Shown here piece after piece: positions 26,136-36,358 of a DNA stretch of 64,000 nucleotides; position 1 is the first letter of the stretch; the number at the start of each line of letters is the position of its first letter. The position numbers and the translations under genes were made by a program. The stretch comes from an uncultured Anaerolineae bacterium (lineage in GTDB: Bacteria > Chloroflexota > Anaerolineae > Aggregatilineales > Phototrophicaceae): NCBI GenBank assembly GCA_934216615.1, contig CAKQCB010000004.1, positions 248,001 to 312,000 of the forward strand, written 5' to 3'. The notes beneath the pieces are model-generated. The model ran no database searches, had not been told where the DNA came from, and worked only from the letters and a program-made list of their open reading frames with translations.

Positions 26136-28742
26136 ATGGAACTTGAAAAACTGACAAATAAAACGCAGGATGCGCTCGTCCAAGCGCAAAACCTTGCTAC
26201 AGAATATGGACACAGCTCGGTAGACCCCATCCACGTGGCGATTACGCTCGTTGGGCAAAAAGAAGGGGTTGCCCCAGAAGTGATTAGCAAAATCGGCGCG
26301 CGTCCACAGCAACTATTGACGGAATTACGCGCGCAGTTAGACAGCCGTCCGCGCACTTATGGCAGTAACGTGACACCGCGCATCAGCCGCGCATTGATGG
26401 ATGTCCTCACCCAAGCCGAACAAGAAGCTAGCAAAATGCAGGATGAATACACCAGCACGGAGCATGTCCTGTTGAGCTTGATCAAAGACAACAGCGTGAA
26501 ACCGTTGTTTGAACGGCACGGGGTGACTGCAGACGCAATCCTCAAAGCGTTGGCGTCGATTCGTGGGGGACAGCGCATCACGTCGCAAGACCCAGAAGGC
26601 ACGTATAAAAGCCTTGAAAAATATGGGCGTGACCTCACTGCGCGCGCACGTCGCGGGCAGTTAGACCCGGTGATCGGGCGTGAAGAAGAAGTCCGCCGTG
26701 TGATTCAGGTCATCAGCCGTCGTACTAAAAATAACCCTGTGTTGATTGGTGAAGCTGGCGTCGGTAAAACCGCGATTGTGGAAGGCTTAGCCCAACGCAT
26801 CGTCAATGGTGATGTGCCTGAAGGCTTACGCGACAAACAAATCATTTCGCTGGATATTGGCTCGCTGTTAGCGGGCGCAAAGTTTCGCGGTGAATTTGAG
26901 GAACGCTTAAAAGCCGTCCTCAAAGAAGTGACCGACAGCGCGGGGCGCATCATCCTGTTCTTGGATGAGTTACATACCATTGTCGGCGCAGGCGCGGCGG
27001 AAGGCGCCGTCGATGCCAGCAACATGCTCAAACCGATGTTGGCGCGTGGTGAGCTTCGTTGTATCGGCGCGACCACGCTTGATGAGTACCGCAAGTACAT
27101 TGAAAAAGATGCGGCCTTAGAACGTCGTTTCCAACCTGTTTTTGTGGATGAACCGACTGTTGAAGACACGATCAGCATTTTGCGCGGTTTGAAAGAACGG
27201 TATGAAGTGCATCATGGGGTGCGGATTCAAGATGGTGCGGTGATCGCCGCGGCGACTTTGAGCGACCGTTATTTGCCAGATCGCCAACTGCCAGACAAAG
27301 CCATCGACTTGATTGATGAAGCGGCGGCACGCTTGAAAATGGAAATTGATAGCAAGCCGAGCGCGCTGGATCAAGTGGAACGTCACATCATGCAAATGGA
27401 GATCGAACGCGAAGCACTCAAGAAAGAGCGTGATGCCGCTTCGCAAGAACGTCTCGCCGCACTGGAAGGCGAGATTGCCAACGCCCGCGAAGAAGCTGAT
27501 GCTTTAAATGCACGCTGGCAAACGGAAAAAGAAGCGATCCAGTCGATCCGCAACGCCAAGAGCAAAATTGATGATACCAAAATTGAGCTTGACCAAGCTG
27601 AACGCAAGGTCGATTTAGAAGCGGCGGCACGCTTGCGTTATGGTCAACTGCCGGAATTAGAACAACAGCTTGAAGCTGCCGAAAGCCGTCTAAACGCGAT
27701 GCGTCAGCAAGGAGGCACGATGCTTCGCGAAGAAGTCGATGCCGACACGATTGCCGATGTCGTCGGACGCTGGACGGGGATTCCAGTCGCCCGCTTACTC
27801 GAAGGCGAAGTTGAGAAACTGCTTCACATGGAAGAACGACTCCACGCCCGTGTGATCGGGCAAGAGGATGCGGTTCGCTCCGTGTCTTCAGCGGTGCGTC
27901 GCAGTCGCGCAGGGTTACAAGACCCGAACCGCCCTGTTGGGGTGTTCCTATTCTTAGGGCCTACGGGTGTAGGCAAAACCGAATTGGCGAAAGCCCTCGC
28001 TGAATTTATGTTTGATGATGAAAACGCGCTCGTTCGTATTGATATGAGCGAGTATGGCGAACGTCACAGCGTGGCACGGTTGATCGGCGCGCCCCCCGGA
28101 TATGTAGGCTATGACGAAGGCGGGCAACTGACCGAATCGGTACGCCGTCGTCCTTACAGCGTGGTGTTGCTCGACGAAGTAGAAAAAGCGCATCCTGAAG
28201 TCTTCAACATCTTCTTGCAAGTATTTGATGATGGACGGTTGACGGATGGGCAAGGGCGCACCGTCGATTTCACCAACACCATCCTGATTATGACCAGCAA
28301 CGCAGGCAGTGACATCATCAAGAGCATGGGCGATACCGACAGCAAGCTGATGCGTGCGGCGGTCATGTCCGAGCTGGATAATCACTTCCGTCCGGAATTC
28401 TTGAACCGCTTGGATGACATCATCGTGTTCCACAGCTTGAGCCAGAAGAACCTCGCCAATATTGTGGGGATTCAACTGGGACGTTTAGAAGCACGGCTCA
28501 ACGCACGGCGCATCACTTTAAGCGTGACCGAACGTGCCAAACTGTTCCTCGCTGAACGTGGTTGGGACCCTGTGTTTGGGGCACGTCCCTTAAAACGCGC
28601 CATCCAACGTGATTTACAAGACCCGTTGGCCTTAGAAATTCTGGAAGGTCGCGTGCGTGAAGGTGATCATGTGGTGGTCGATGCGAGCGAAGATGGCGAA
28701 AGTCTCGTCTTTAGCACGCTGGTGAACGAACCCGCTGTATAA
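26136..28742 (+). CDS. clpB: ATP-dependent disaggregase ClpB
   Basis: A hexameric AAA+ chaperone that, with DnaK, dissolves protein aggregates. At 868 residues it has full ClpB length. The Clp_N double repeat covers about 1-145, the first AAA+ module carries GEAGVGKT, the coiled-coil middle domain at about 405-525 separates ClpB from ClpA/C, and the second AAA+ module carries [14 protein letters not shown]. The C-terminal Clp_D2-small domain includes [17 protein letters not shown]. No CIRCE element was seen upstream. A strong terminator follows the gene. Confidence 0.97.
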   Translation: MELEKLTNKTQDALVQAQNLATEYGHSSVDPIHVAITLVGQKEGVAPEVISKIGARPQQLLTELRAQLDSRPRTYGSNVTPRISRALMDVLTQAEQEASKMQDEYTSTEHVLLSLIKDNSVKPLFERHGVTADAILKALASIRGGQRITSQDPEGTYKSLEKYGRDLTARARRGQLDPVIGREEEVRRVIQVISRRTKNNPVLIGEAGVGKTAIVEGLAQRIVNGDVPEGLRDKQIISLDIGSLLAGAKFRGEFEERLKAVLKEVTDSAGRIILFLDELHTIVGAGAAEGAVDASNMLKPMLARGELRCIGATTLDEYRKYIEKDAALERRFQPVFVDEPTVEDTISILRGLKERYEVHHGVRIQDGAVIAAATLSDRYLPDRQLPDKAIDLIDEAAARLKMEIDSKPSALDQVERHIMQMEIEREALKKERDAASQERLAALEGEIANAREEADALNARWQTEKEAIQSIRNAKSKIDDTKIELDQAERKVDLEAAARLRYGQLPELEQQLEAAESRLNAMRQQGGTMLREEVDADTIADVVGRWTGIPVARLLEGEVEKLLHMEERLHARVIGQEDAVRSVSSAVRRSRAGLQDPNRPVGVFLFLGPTGVGKTELAKALAEFMFDDENALVRIDMSEYGERHSVARLIGAPPGYVGYDEGGQLTESVRRRPYSVVLLDEVEKAHPEVFNIFLQVFDDGRLTDGQGRTVDFTNTILIMTSNAGSDIIKSMGDTDSKLMRAAVMSELDNHFRPEFLNRLDDIIVFHSLSQKNLANIVGIQLGRLEARLNARRITLSVTERAKLFLAERGWDPVFGARPLKRAIQRDLQDPLALEILEGRVREGDHVVVDASEDGESLVFSTLVNEPAV

Positions 28743-28760
28743 AGTAACGAACATAAATTC

Positions 28761-28800
28761 AAAAGACCTTATCGGCAAGCTACCGATAAGGTCTTTTTGT
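28761..28800. terminator. Bidirectional intrinsic terminator after clpB
   Basis: AAAAGACCTTATCGG (28761-28775) pairs perfectly with CCGATAAGGTCTTTT (28783-28797) around a 7-nt loop. The arm ends in A-run/T-run, so it works on both strands. It serves clpB and the convergent TPR gene. Confidence 0.93.
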
Positions 28801-28821
28801 ATCTCTCGAAAAGATGGGGTT

Positions 28822-30120
28822 TTACTGAAACGAGAGTGACAAATCAATAGGTGCGCGGAAGCCCCCTGTCGAGTGGGTGAGGATGAGGGTATACGTCCCG
28901 TCTGCGGGGATGGTGAACCCATCAATTTGAGCCGAATAATCACCCAAGACCGCATCATCACTTCCCGTTAAGGGGGTTTGGTTAGCGTCGAGCAAGAGCA
29001 CTAAGGGATCGGTCGTGTTCCGTTGTGATGAGGCTGTGACCTGAAGGGTTTGCCCCGCCATCACATTGATTTCAAAGATGTAGGTACGCCCGTCTGTCAT
29101 CGGCAGGTTTTGAGGGATACCCGCAATCAGCGGTTCGCCTTGAATCCGTTCGATGGTGGACAGCTCGATATAATTTTCAAAATCTAAGACAGCTTGGGGC
29201 ATATCGCCCAAGTGTTCGTAGACCGCGCCCCGCGCGCTGTACACCTGACGGAAGGCGGGGTTGACCGACACAATTTGATTGAAGTCGTTGAGTGCGCTTT
29301 GAAAATCACCCCGTTGAGCGAACAGTAGCCCACGATCATAATAGGCATCGACAAAGGTTGAATCGATGCTCAAGGACTGGCTGAAACTTTGGAAAGCGGC
29401 ATCGGTGTTAAATTGTCCGTTTTGCGCCATGCCCATGAAATAATGCGCGCGGGCGTTGTTCGGGTCAACCGCAATTGCTTGTTGTAGGAAACTCACTGCA
29501 AGTGCATAGTTGCCCGTTTGGGTGTAGGTAGAGCCGATGATCGAATAGACATCCGTATTGTTGGGGTCGAGGCGAATCGCGTCCGCAAAATCGTCGGCGG
29601 GTTGCAGAATATCCCCCATATATTGCAAGGATGACCCCCGGAACAGGAACCCATACGAGCTGTTTGGGTTCACGCTCAACAAGTGTTCGAGATCGTTTAA
29701 TGCGCCGTTATCGTTGGCGTTCGACCAGTGGATAAAACTACGGAAGGTCAACAAGGTTTCGTCATTAGGCGACATGGTTAATTCCATGTTGTAGTCAGCC
29801 AATTGTTGGTCAAATTGTTGACGAGAAAAATCACGCAGGGTATTGGCATCGCGCACAGCAAGGCCGTACTGCCCATCTAACAGCGCGACTTCCATACGCT
29901 GAGAAACCATACTGTAATCTTGCGGGTTGCTGGTCAATACGCAGTTGAGCGCGTGCACAGCTTCGGTCAATTCTTGGGAAGCCCGTTTTGCTGTGGCTAA
30001 AGCGACATAATCTGCCCCGCTGGTACAGCCCGCTTGTGCATGCAGTGAAGAAACCCCGCCGATGCCCACGCTACAGAAGATGAAAACAGAGACTTTCAAT
30101 AAAGATAAAAACTTCAACAT
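28822..30120 (-). CDS. Exported TPR-repeat protein with PPC-like C-terminal domain
   Basis: A 432-residue secreted protein. Residues 1-29 form a signal peptide (cleavage likely after LHA). At least six tetratricopeptide repeats follow between about 40 and 325, e.g. AIRLDPNNTDVYSIIGSTYT, AIAVDPNNARAHYFMGMAQN and ALNDFNQIVSVNPAFRQVYS. The last 95 residues (RTYIFEINVMAGQTLQVTAS, ending DGTYTLILTHSTG) resemble the bacterial pre-peptidase C-terminal domain, a beta-sandwich found in secreted proteins. It probably acts as an extracellular scaffold; the partner is unknown. It is transcribed alone. Confidence 0.85.
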   Translation of the reverse strand: MLKFLSLLKVSVFIFCSVGIGGVSSLHAQAGCTSGADYVALATAKRASQELTEAVHALNCVLTSNPQDYSMVSQRMEVALLDGQYGLAVRDANTLRDFSRQQFDQQLADYNMELTMSPNDETLLTFRSFIHWSNANDNGALNDLEHLLSVNPNSSYGFLFRGSSLQYMGDILQPADDFADAIRLDPNNTDVYSIIGSTYTQTGNYALAVSFLQQAIAVDPNNARAHYFMGMAQNGQFNTDAAFQSFSQSLSIDSTFVDAYYDRGLLFAQRGDFQSALNDFNQIVSVNPAFRQVYSARGAVYEHLGDMPQAVLDFENYIELSTIERIQGEPLIAGIPQNLPMTDGRTYIFEINVMAGQTLQVTASSQRNTTDPLVLLLDANQTPLTGSDDAVLGDYSAQIDGFTIPADGTYTLILTHSTGGFRAPIDLSLSFQ

Positions 30121-30230
30121 ACATCATTTCCTGAACACAACACTATAAATAAATTATAGGGTTGCCCCATCGATATGATGTCAATAAATCATGAAAAATT
30201 TGCTATATCATACAGGACATTAGTCTTAGT

Positions 30231-30569
30231 CTAATAGAGACGTCCGCCTAATGGTACTTCTGGATCAGGCTTCACCAGCGCGACTTGACCTTCACTATCG
30301 GGCACGCCAAGGATCAAAATTTCAGATCGAAAGCCGGCGATATTCTTTGGCTCAAAATTGACGACGGCGATCACCTGCCGACCGATCAATGCTTCTGGCG
30401 CGTAATGCGTAACTTGGGCGCTTGACCATTTTGTGCCAATTTCCGCGCCAAAATCTACTTGTACTTTGTAGGCAGGTTTGCGCGCTTTGGGAAATTCCTC
30501 CACGCTGACGATGCGCCCTACGCGAATATCGACCTTGAGAAAATCATCAAAACGAATGGCTTCAGACAT
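30231..30569 (-). CDS. csaA: tRNA-binding domain protein, CsaA-like
   Basis: A 112-residue single-domain OB-fold protein of the CsaA group, with DFLKVDIRVGRIVSVEEFPK at the N-terminus and ALIGRQVIAVVNFEPKNIAG followed by FRSEILILG, the tRNA-binding signature shared with the C-terminus of MetRS and with Trbp111. Bacterial CsaA binds tRNA and has been linked to protein export or chaperone activity. The length fits exactly. It is divergent from prfA, with 128 bp between the starts. Confidence 0.92.
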   Translation of the reverse strand: MSEAIRFDDFLKVDIRVGRIVSVEEFPKARKPAYKVQVDFGAEIGTKWSSAQVTHYAPEALIGRQVIAVVNFEPKNIAGFRSEILILGVPDSEGQVALVKPDPEVPLGGRLY

Positions 30570-30697
30570 CGTTTTTAACCTCCTGAATGAGATACCGTGA
30601 AATACTCTCTGCTGATTTCATCTACAATCGTCATCGTTTAATCCGTATAATCACACGACTATTAAACTCAACTAAAACCACTTGGATCAAAAACCCT

Positions 30698-31771
30698 ATG
30701 CAAGACAAACTTGCGGCGATTGAAGCCCGTTATGAAGAATTAGAACGCTTAATGAGCGACCCTGAAATCATGAGCGATTATACCAAAGTCACTGAATTTA
30801 GCCGTGAACGGTCTGGCATCCTAGAGATTGTTGAAGCCTACCGTGACTATAAACACAAACTCGCAGACCTCGAAGGTGCTAAAGAATTATTAGATGCCGA
30901 GACTGACGCCGAAATGCGCGTGATGGCGGAAGAAGAAATCAACTCCTTGGAAACCAGCTTGTTCACTTTAGAAGAACAGCTTAAAACCATGCTGGTACCT
31001 AAAGACCCTCGCGACAGCCGTAACGTGATTATGGAAATTCGCGCAGGCACAGGCGGGGATGAAGCAGGCTTGTTTGTGGCTGATCTCTACCGTATGTATA
31101 GCTACTACGCCACCGCGCGCGGGTGGAAGATCGAAGTGTTCGATCAGAACGAAACCGGCGTAGGGGGCTTCAAAGAAATCAAATTTGAGATGAAGGGCGA
31201 CGGAGCGTTTAGTCGCTTAAAATTTGAAAGCGGTGTACACCGTGTACAGCGGGTTCCTGAAACTGAAAGTCAGGGGCGGATTCATACTTCGACTGTGACC
31301 GTCGCAGTGCTGGCCGAAGTTGATGAAGTGGATGTTGAACTGGATATGAGTGATGTCCGTGTGGACGTCTATCGTTCCGGCGGGGCGGGTGGTCAGTCCG
31401 TGAATACCACCGACTCGGCAGTGCGTATGACGCACATCCCCACCGGGATTGTGGTGGCCGTGCAGGATGAACGCAGTCAGTTACAAAACCGTATTCGCGC
31501 GAAACAAATTTTATTGGCGCGCTTGTACGAAATCGAACTTGAAAAACAACGCAGTGAACAGGAAAGCGAACGACGATCACAGGTTGGGACGGGCGAACGC
31601 TCAGAAAAGATTCGCACCTATAACTATCCACAAAATCGCGTGACGGATCATCGCATCAATTTGACCAGTTACAATTTACCTGCGGTCATGGTCGGCGAGT
31701 TGGATGAATTCATCGACGAGTTGATCACCCGTGACCAAGCAGAGAGATTAGCCTCTGGGACCGAGGAATAA
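30698..31771 (+). CDS. prfA: Peptide chain release factor 1
   Basis: Recognises UAA and UAG and triggers peptide release. The GGQ motif lies at residues 231-233 ([11 protein letters not shown]). The stop-codon tripeptide of RF1 type, P-x-T, is seen in [19 protein letters not shown], which separates it from RF2. I chose ATG 30698 because the 357-residue protein ([20 protein letters not shown]) then matches family length; an upstream in-frame ATG at 30587 would add 37 unrelated residues. The methylase PrmC usually follows prfA but is absent here. Confidence 0.96.
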   Translation: MQDKLAAIEARYEELERLMSDPEIMSDYTKVTEFSRERSGILEIVEAYRDYKHKLADLEGAKELLDAETDAEMRVMAEEEINSLETSLFTLEEQLKTMLVPKDPRDSRNVIMEIRAGTGGDEAGLFVADLYRMYSYYATARGWKIEVFDQNETGVGGFKEIKFEMKGDGAFSRLKFESGVHRVQRVPETESQGRIHTSTVTVAVLAEVDEVDVELDMSDVRVDVYRSGGAGGQSVNTTDSAVRMTHIPTGIVVAVQDERSQLQNRIRAKQILLARLYEIELEKQRSEQESERRSQVGTGERSEKIRTYNYPQNRVTDHRINLTSYNLPAVMVGELDEFIDELITRDQAERLASGTEE

Positions 31772-31772
31772 A

Positions 31773-31950
31773 GACCTCACCCCGATAGGGTCGTGCCCTC
31801 TCCGTGGAGAGAGGGCGGAAAAGAATCACGTCGAAATCAGGATTTTGTAGGGGCAAGTCGGTGACTTGCCCACAAAACATACCTATCCTGTCCGCGTCTT
31901 TGTCCTCTCCCCACGGAGAGGACGGCTGAGCATAGCGAAGCAGGTGAGGT
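31773..31950. repeat. Multi-hairpin interspersed repeat, copy D (reversed orientation)
   Basis: This copy lies between the convergent prfA and GH38 genes and reads in the opposite direction from copy B1. It starts ACCTCACCCCGATAGGG and ends GAAGCAGGTGAGGT. It includes the hairpins GCCCTCTCC/GGAGAGGAC-type and the palindrome GGGCAAGTC-GGT-GACTTGCCC (31851-31871), preceded by GTAG. Confidence 0.85.
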
Positions 31951-31955
31951 TATCC

Positions 31956-34673
31956 CTACGGCCTCACCTTCAGCGTGATGACTTCCGCGCCCTTCACAGG
32001 GATAAACACCTGCTGATCGACGATATCCAACACGCCTAACGGTGCTTCCGCCATCGTGACCTGTTCAACCTGCGTGATCGGGATGCCAAAACGGATCACG
32101 CCAATCACAGAGTCGCGGGTGATGTTGTAGAACCGCACGATGAAGTCTTCTCCACTACGATAGACCGCGCTCAAGACCAACGCAGACGGCGCCACACTCA
32201 CAAAAGACAATTCGGCGGGTAGATTACCCTCGCGAGGCCACACAATCGGCGTGACTTGGTTCGGGTCGTCGCGCGTGATGTTCATCTCACGCAGATCAAG
32301 CCCGGGATGCGTATCCCCGCGCACGCCCTGTAACGGCGCGTTGTAGTTATACGCTGTCGGGTAGACATTTTGCCAATCACCTTGATGAGGCAGAATCGCA
32401 TATTCAAAGGTGTATTCGCCCTGACATTGAGCGCCCGGCGTCGGCACCAGTGGCCCCGCCGCAATACGGCGCATCCACAAGTCATCGCGCGAGAGCCAGC
32501 CCACAGCGCGCAGTAAAGTCAGCGCAATCACGCCTTCAGGGTTGACCTCAACAGAAGGAAGCCCGCGATTTAGAACTGCAAACCCATGTGTTCCGTCGCT
32601 CAAGTCGGTGAAGGTGCGCTGGTGCATCAAGGGGGATGGGTCTTCTACCCAACCCGTAGAATCGGGCAGGGATAAACTGCGCTCTGCCACCATGAACGAT
32701 TCATCAACATAGGCTGCTGCGGCCGTGATGCCTGTGGGGAATTGGACGGTCAGTTTGTGATCTTCGGCATTGTTATGAATCTTCGTCTTGATATAGAGAC
32801 CCTGCTGATTTGAGCGAATTGAAAGGTCTACGGTGATGGGGAACGCGACCCACACATCAGACCGTTGGGTGCGGTCGGGCGTGAGGCCGCGCGGGATTGA
32901 AAAATCATAATGTACGCGAAAGGTCACCTGTAACGGACCGTTTTCAATCTGTTCGATACGGACGGGTTTGCCCCCCGCCGTTGTGACTGGTTGACTTTCA
33001 GGGAAGGGGCATGAACTGTAAGCATCGCCAATATCTTCCGTGTCGTAGAACTGATGCACATTCGTGTAAGTTTTGCCCATCATTTTATCGTGAACGGTCA
33101 AACTTCCGTCGTCTTCGATGTGGAAGCGTATCCACTCATTTTCTGCACCGCGTTCTTGGGAGATGATGCTTGATACAGCTTCATGTGATGCGGACTTAGG
33201 TTGTACATACAACGTGGTGTATCCCATCGCGGGGACTGTGACGGGCAACAGTAACGTGATTCGGCGCTTGCGGTTCGGCTTGAGGACTTCCATCCAGAAT
33301 GCCATCTCGTCATGCAAGATTTGATAGGGGATGATTTCAGCCGCCGTGTTCACCACTTGGAAATCATCGGCGGTGGGGTCGTCAAATTCAAAATCGATGA
33401 TCGCTTCTACCTGTTCGGTACGTTCCCAACCGAGCGGGTTATATACCACAATCGGCATACCTTCGTGTGCGTGCATATCAATTTGACGCGCTAACTGCCG
33501 TAGGCTATCACGGATGAGCGCCTCGCCAATCTGCCGTGTTTGACTGAAACGGTAGGCCATTTCATGATGCACTTCATCAATGCCACAGCCATACATATCA
33601 TCGTGGGGATGATTGAGTAACGCCCATCGCCACGCTACGGCAACGAGGTCTTGTGTCCCTTCAGGAATATCTGCCCCCGAAAGCCATGCGAGCGTGGTCA
33701 GCGGTTCGACATATTTTTCTAGGCGGGTTTCGGCTTGATGGTTTTGTTGTTTTAAGTGGATACGGGTGGAATACACCCCTTGCAGAATTTCAGAGTAACG
33801 CCCCCAACGAAATTCCCCGCTAAAACGAGGCAGTTCCACGCCTGAAGCGCGCACCTGTTCAAGATGATTGAGCAAGGTGCCGTGTTGAATTTCGACATCC
33901 TCTAAGACGCTGTTCATGTCGCGGATGACCTGCGGAATACGCGGTTCAGGCTCGGCGTGATCAATGCCGTTCATCAGTAAAAGCGCGTGCGTGTTCGCCA
34001 TCGGGGTAAGCTTGGCAATCGCTTTTTCAATTTGGCTATGCGCGAGGTGATGATCAAATTCCATTTGTGACGTATCGCCCCAATGGATGGCAAAGCCCAG
34101 ATTTGAGATATTGTGATACCCCCATGGCATCAACAGCGTGGTGACAGTAGAACCATCCGGCGCTTGCCACATGAACTCAGTGCCGAGTTGGTCGCCTTCA
34201 ACCCCCATACCCCGCCAGAAAAACGCATTGTCGATCTCAAACCCGCGCAAAATTTGAGGTAACTGCGCGATATGACCGAAGCCGTCAGGCACATAGCCGA
34301 TCTTGACGACACCGCCGTAGGCTTCACCTAGTTGATGGCCTAAACGTAAATTGCGGATCAACGATTCCGGGCTGACTAAGAACTCATCGGCGAGGACAAA
34401 CCACGGGCCAACTTGGATGCGTCCGCTTTGACAGTAGGCCTGTAACTCGGGCGCTTTGCTAGGGCGCACTTCCAAATAGTCGTCGAGTACGCTCATTTGT
34501 CCATCCAGCATATAGACGCGGTATTCAGGGTCTTCGCGCAAAATGTCCAGCAATCGGTCGATCAGCCGAACAAGCCGTATTCGATATTCTTGAAATGTAC
34601 AGTACCAAGCGCGATCCCAATGGGTATGACTTACGAGTGTTGCGAGATAGCGCTTACCTTCGCGCACGGCCAT
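31956..34673 (-). CDS. Glycoside hydrolase family 38 alpha-mannosidase
   Basis: A 905-residue zinc-dependent exo-alpha-mannosidase. The first zinc motif is HTHWDRAW near residue 16. The nucleophile Asp lies in YVPDGFGHIAQLPQIL (the family WxxDxFGH site), and the C-terminal zinc His in NHPHDDMYGCGIDEVHHEMA. The large beta-sandwich half follows. ATG 34673 has GGAGG 4 nt upstream; ATG 34694 would add seven residues and place that GGAGG inside the gene. There is no signal peptide, so it probably trims imported oligosaccharides in the cytoplasm. It is divergent from the rest of the glycan locus. Confidence 0.94.
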   Translation of the reverse strand: MAVREGKRYLATLVSHTHWDRAWYCTFQEYRIRLVRLIDRLLDILREDPEYRVYMLDGQMSVLDDYLEVRPSKAPELQAYCQSGRIQVGPWFVLADEFLVSPESLIRNLRLGHQLGEAYGGVVKIGYVPDGFGHIAQLPQILRGFEIDNAFFWRGMGVEGDQLGTEFMWQAPDGSTVTTLLMPWGYHNISNLGFAIHWGDTSQMEFDHHLAHSQIEKAIAKLTPMANTHALLLMNGIDHAEPEPRIPQVIRDMNSVLEDVEIQHGTLLNHLEQVRASGVELPRFSGEFRWGRYSEILQGVYSTRIHLKQQNHQAETRLEKYVEPLTTLAWLSGADIPEGTQDLVAVAWRWALLNHPHDDMYGCGIDEVHHEMAYRFSQTRQIGEALIRDSLRQLARQIDMHAHEGMPIVVYNPLGWERTEQVEAIIDFEFDDPTADDFQVVNTAAEIIPYQILHDEMAFWMEVLKPNRKRRITLLLPVTVPAMGYTTLYVQPKSASHEAVSSIISQERGAENEWIRFHIEDDGSLTVHDKMMGKTYTNVHQFYDTEDIGDAYSSCPFPESQPVTTAGGKPVRIEQIENGPLQVTFRVHYDFSIPRGLTPDRTQRSDVWVAFPITVDLSIRSNQQGLYIKTKIHNNAEDHKLTVQFPTGITAAAAYVDESFMVAERSLSLPDSTGWVEDPSPLMHQRTFTDLSDGTHGFAVLNRGLPSVEVNPEGVIALTLLRAVGWLSRDDLWMRRIAAGPLVPTPGAQCQGEYTFEYAILPHQGDWQNVYPTAYNYNAPLQGVRGDTHPGLDLREMNITRDDPNQVTPIVWPREGNLPAELSFVSVAPSALVLSAVYRSGEDFIVRFYNITRDSVIGVIRFGIPITQVEQVTMAEAPLGVLDIVDQQVFIPVKGAEVITLKVRP

Positions 34674-35092
34674 AATGCCTCCAAAAGTTGACATTTATCA
34701 TGAAGTTGACTATATAATTAGCGTAAATGTATAGACCTTTTGTTTATTTTAGCGCATAAATGTATTGCATCAATGTGTACATTACAGGGTGCAACCCAAA
34801 TGAGCGCCGTTTTTTAGGGCGAACAGTTATCATCAGCCATGCGCGGTCGCCATATTCCCCTTCACCTAAAAGATGAAGAAGCAGTTGTCAGCCCGTTTGA
34901 GCGTATGAATGAGAAAAATTTCCCACCGTATATCCACTTGTTGAATAAGCCCTGTTTTGATGCGGTTAGGGTGCGGGTGGTCTGCTGAAATAAATATGGG
35001 GATGTCGCATAATTCTCAAAGAGCAGGGGTTTGTATAACCCGCATTAAAGTGAGAGATGAAGCGTTTCGGTCATAAAAGAGAGATTTGAGAG
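34674..35092. other. Intergenic control region of the glycan locus
   Basis: A 419-bp gap between divergent GH38 and diiron-protein genes. It contains an AT-rich stretch at 34700-34760 with TTGACT (34706-34711) and TATAGA (34730-34735) 18 bp apart, a possible plus-strand promoter. The imperfect palindrome AATGT-GT-ACATT lies near 34782-34793. The 10-mer AATGTATAGA (34726-34735) also occurs upstream of the AraR-type regulator at 57401-57410. A 49-codon open frame at 34839-34988 has no ribosome binding site and is not called as a gene. Confidence 0.35.
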
Positions 35093-36301
35093 ATGGCAAA
35101 ACAACATATCAGCATTGAACAGAATGTTGAACACTTAAAACGCTATGCTTTTTTTGAACGTGCGGCGATGCGCACCCTCGCCGGGTGGCTTCCCGGCGTC
35201 CCCGAATGGGAAGCCAAAAATGAGATCGGCCTGCATGTGTGGGAAAGCGCCGACGCAGTAGACATCCTCTACCAACGCCTGCGCGAATTACGCTGTCACC
35301 AGCCTGAACGGAAAGTCAGCCCTGTCTTACATGAGGTTGCGAAAGCGCTGAACGAAACCCAAAACACGGCGGAAGTGATTGCCACGATCTATTTGGTGGT
35401 GAAAAAAGGTCTGCTCAATGCGTTTCGCCGTCACCCTGCGATGACATGGAGCGCGTTTGATAACCCCACTGTGAAAGTAACTGAACAGCTCATCCCCGCA
35501 TTAGAGCGTCAAGTCGCATGGGCAGAACGTTTCTTAACCACGATTAGCGCCAATTACACAGGTTGGGAACACTGGCGGGATTACGTCGCAGGGTTGATCG
35601 AAGCGGATGGGGGCATCACCGGAACGGGCGACACGTCTGCCTTGCCCGCGCGCCCTGCCGACCCTGCGCTTTTACTGCCGTGGATGGAATGTCAACGCAT
35701 GCCCGATTGGCCGATTTTCGAACCCGAAAAAGATATCCAACCCGACCGTGAAAAAGACCCCGAAGCCTATCGCCTGTGGCGCTTCATGCACTATAGCAAC
35801 GAGATGACCGCCGCCGAAACGCTCGGCTCTATTTTGTGGATGACCCCCGAAATGACATGGGAATATCAGCATAATGTGGCGCGTCATTTGTGGGACGAGT
35901 TACGTCATAGCCAACTCGGTCAATCGCGCATCCAAGAATTGGGCATGAAGATCGAAGACGTGCCACAGGTCGTACAAATCTACAACGTGATGATGACCCT
36001 GCCCGCCGTCGAACAATACGCCCTGTTGACCACCGTCATCGAGCCGAATGGGATGCCCGAAAAATCGACTAACCGCGAACACTGGGAAGCCCTCGAAGAT
36101 GAAATTTCAGCGGCGGCCGTCAGCTATGACTGGAGCGATGAAAACTTCCATGTGCGTTGGGGCAAGAAGTGGACTCCTGTCCTGCTCGAAACGTATCAGT
36201 ACAAAGAAACACCCGAAGAAATTCGGGACCGCATGGAAGCATGGTTGTTAGAAAACACGCCTGTGAAGATGCAGCAAAACCACGTTCACGAAGACTATTA
36301 A
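35093..36301 (+). CDS. Ferritin-like diiron-type protein in glycoside hydrolase locus
   Basis: A 402-residue protein of unknown function. Its C-terminal half shows a complete diiron helix-bundle pattern: Glu in SNEMTAAETLGS, ExxH in LWDELRHSQLG, Glu in LPAVEQYALLTTVIEPNG, and ExxH in SDENFHVRWGKKW. This E/ExxH/E/ExxH order is that of ferritin-like oxidases and oxygenases. The N-terminal 190 residues are helical and may be a second bundle without the full ligand set. No signal peptide is present. It starts an apparent operon with GH31, GH172, GH2 and GH65. An oxidative step on a glycan or sugar is possible, which is an inference. I could not assign a named family with confidence. Confidence 0.75.
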   Translation: MAKQHISIEQNVEHLKRYAFFERAAMRTLAGWLPGVPEWEAKNEIGLHVWESADAVDILYQRLRELRCHQPERKVSPVLHEVAKALNETQNTAEVIATIYLVVKKGLLNAFRRHPAMTWSAFDNPTVKVTEQLIPALERQVAWAERFLTTISANYTGWEHWRDYVAGLIEADGGITGTGDTSALPARPADPALLLPWMECQRMPDWPIFEPEKDIQPDREKDPEAYRLWRFMHYSNEMTAAETLGSILWMTPEMTWEYQHNVARHLWDELRHSQLGQSRIQELGMKIEDVPQVVQIYNVMMTLPAVEQYALLTTVIEPNGMPEKSTNREHWEALEDEISAAAVSYDWSDENFHVRWGKKWTPVLLETYQYKETPEEIRDRMEAWLLENTPVKMQQNHVHEDY

Positions 36302-36358
36302 AACGACAGACCGATTGTATTTTTGAATGAATCCCCCTCGCTTTCAGGGAGAGCGTAT

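Noticed and set aside
34839-34988. 49-codon open frame in the glycan locus control region
   Set aside because: No ribosome binding site, no motif and no overlap with an operon; it could be chance.
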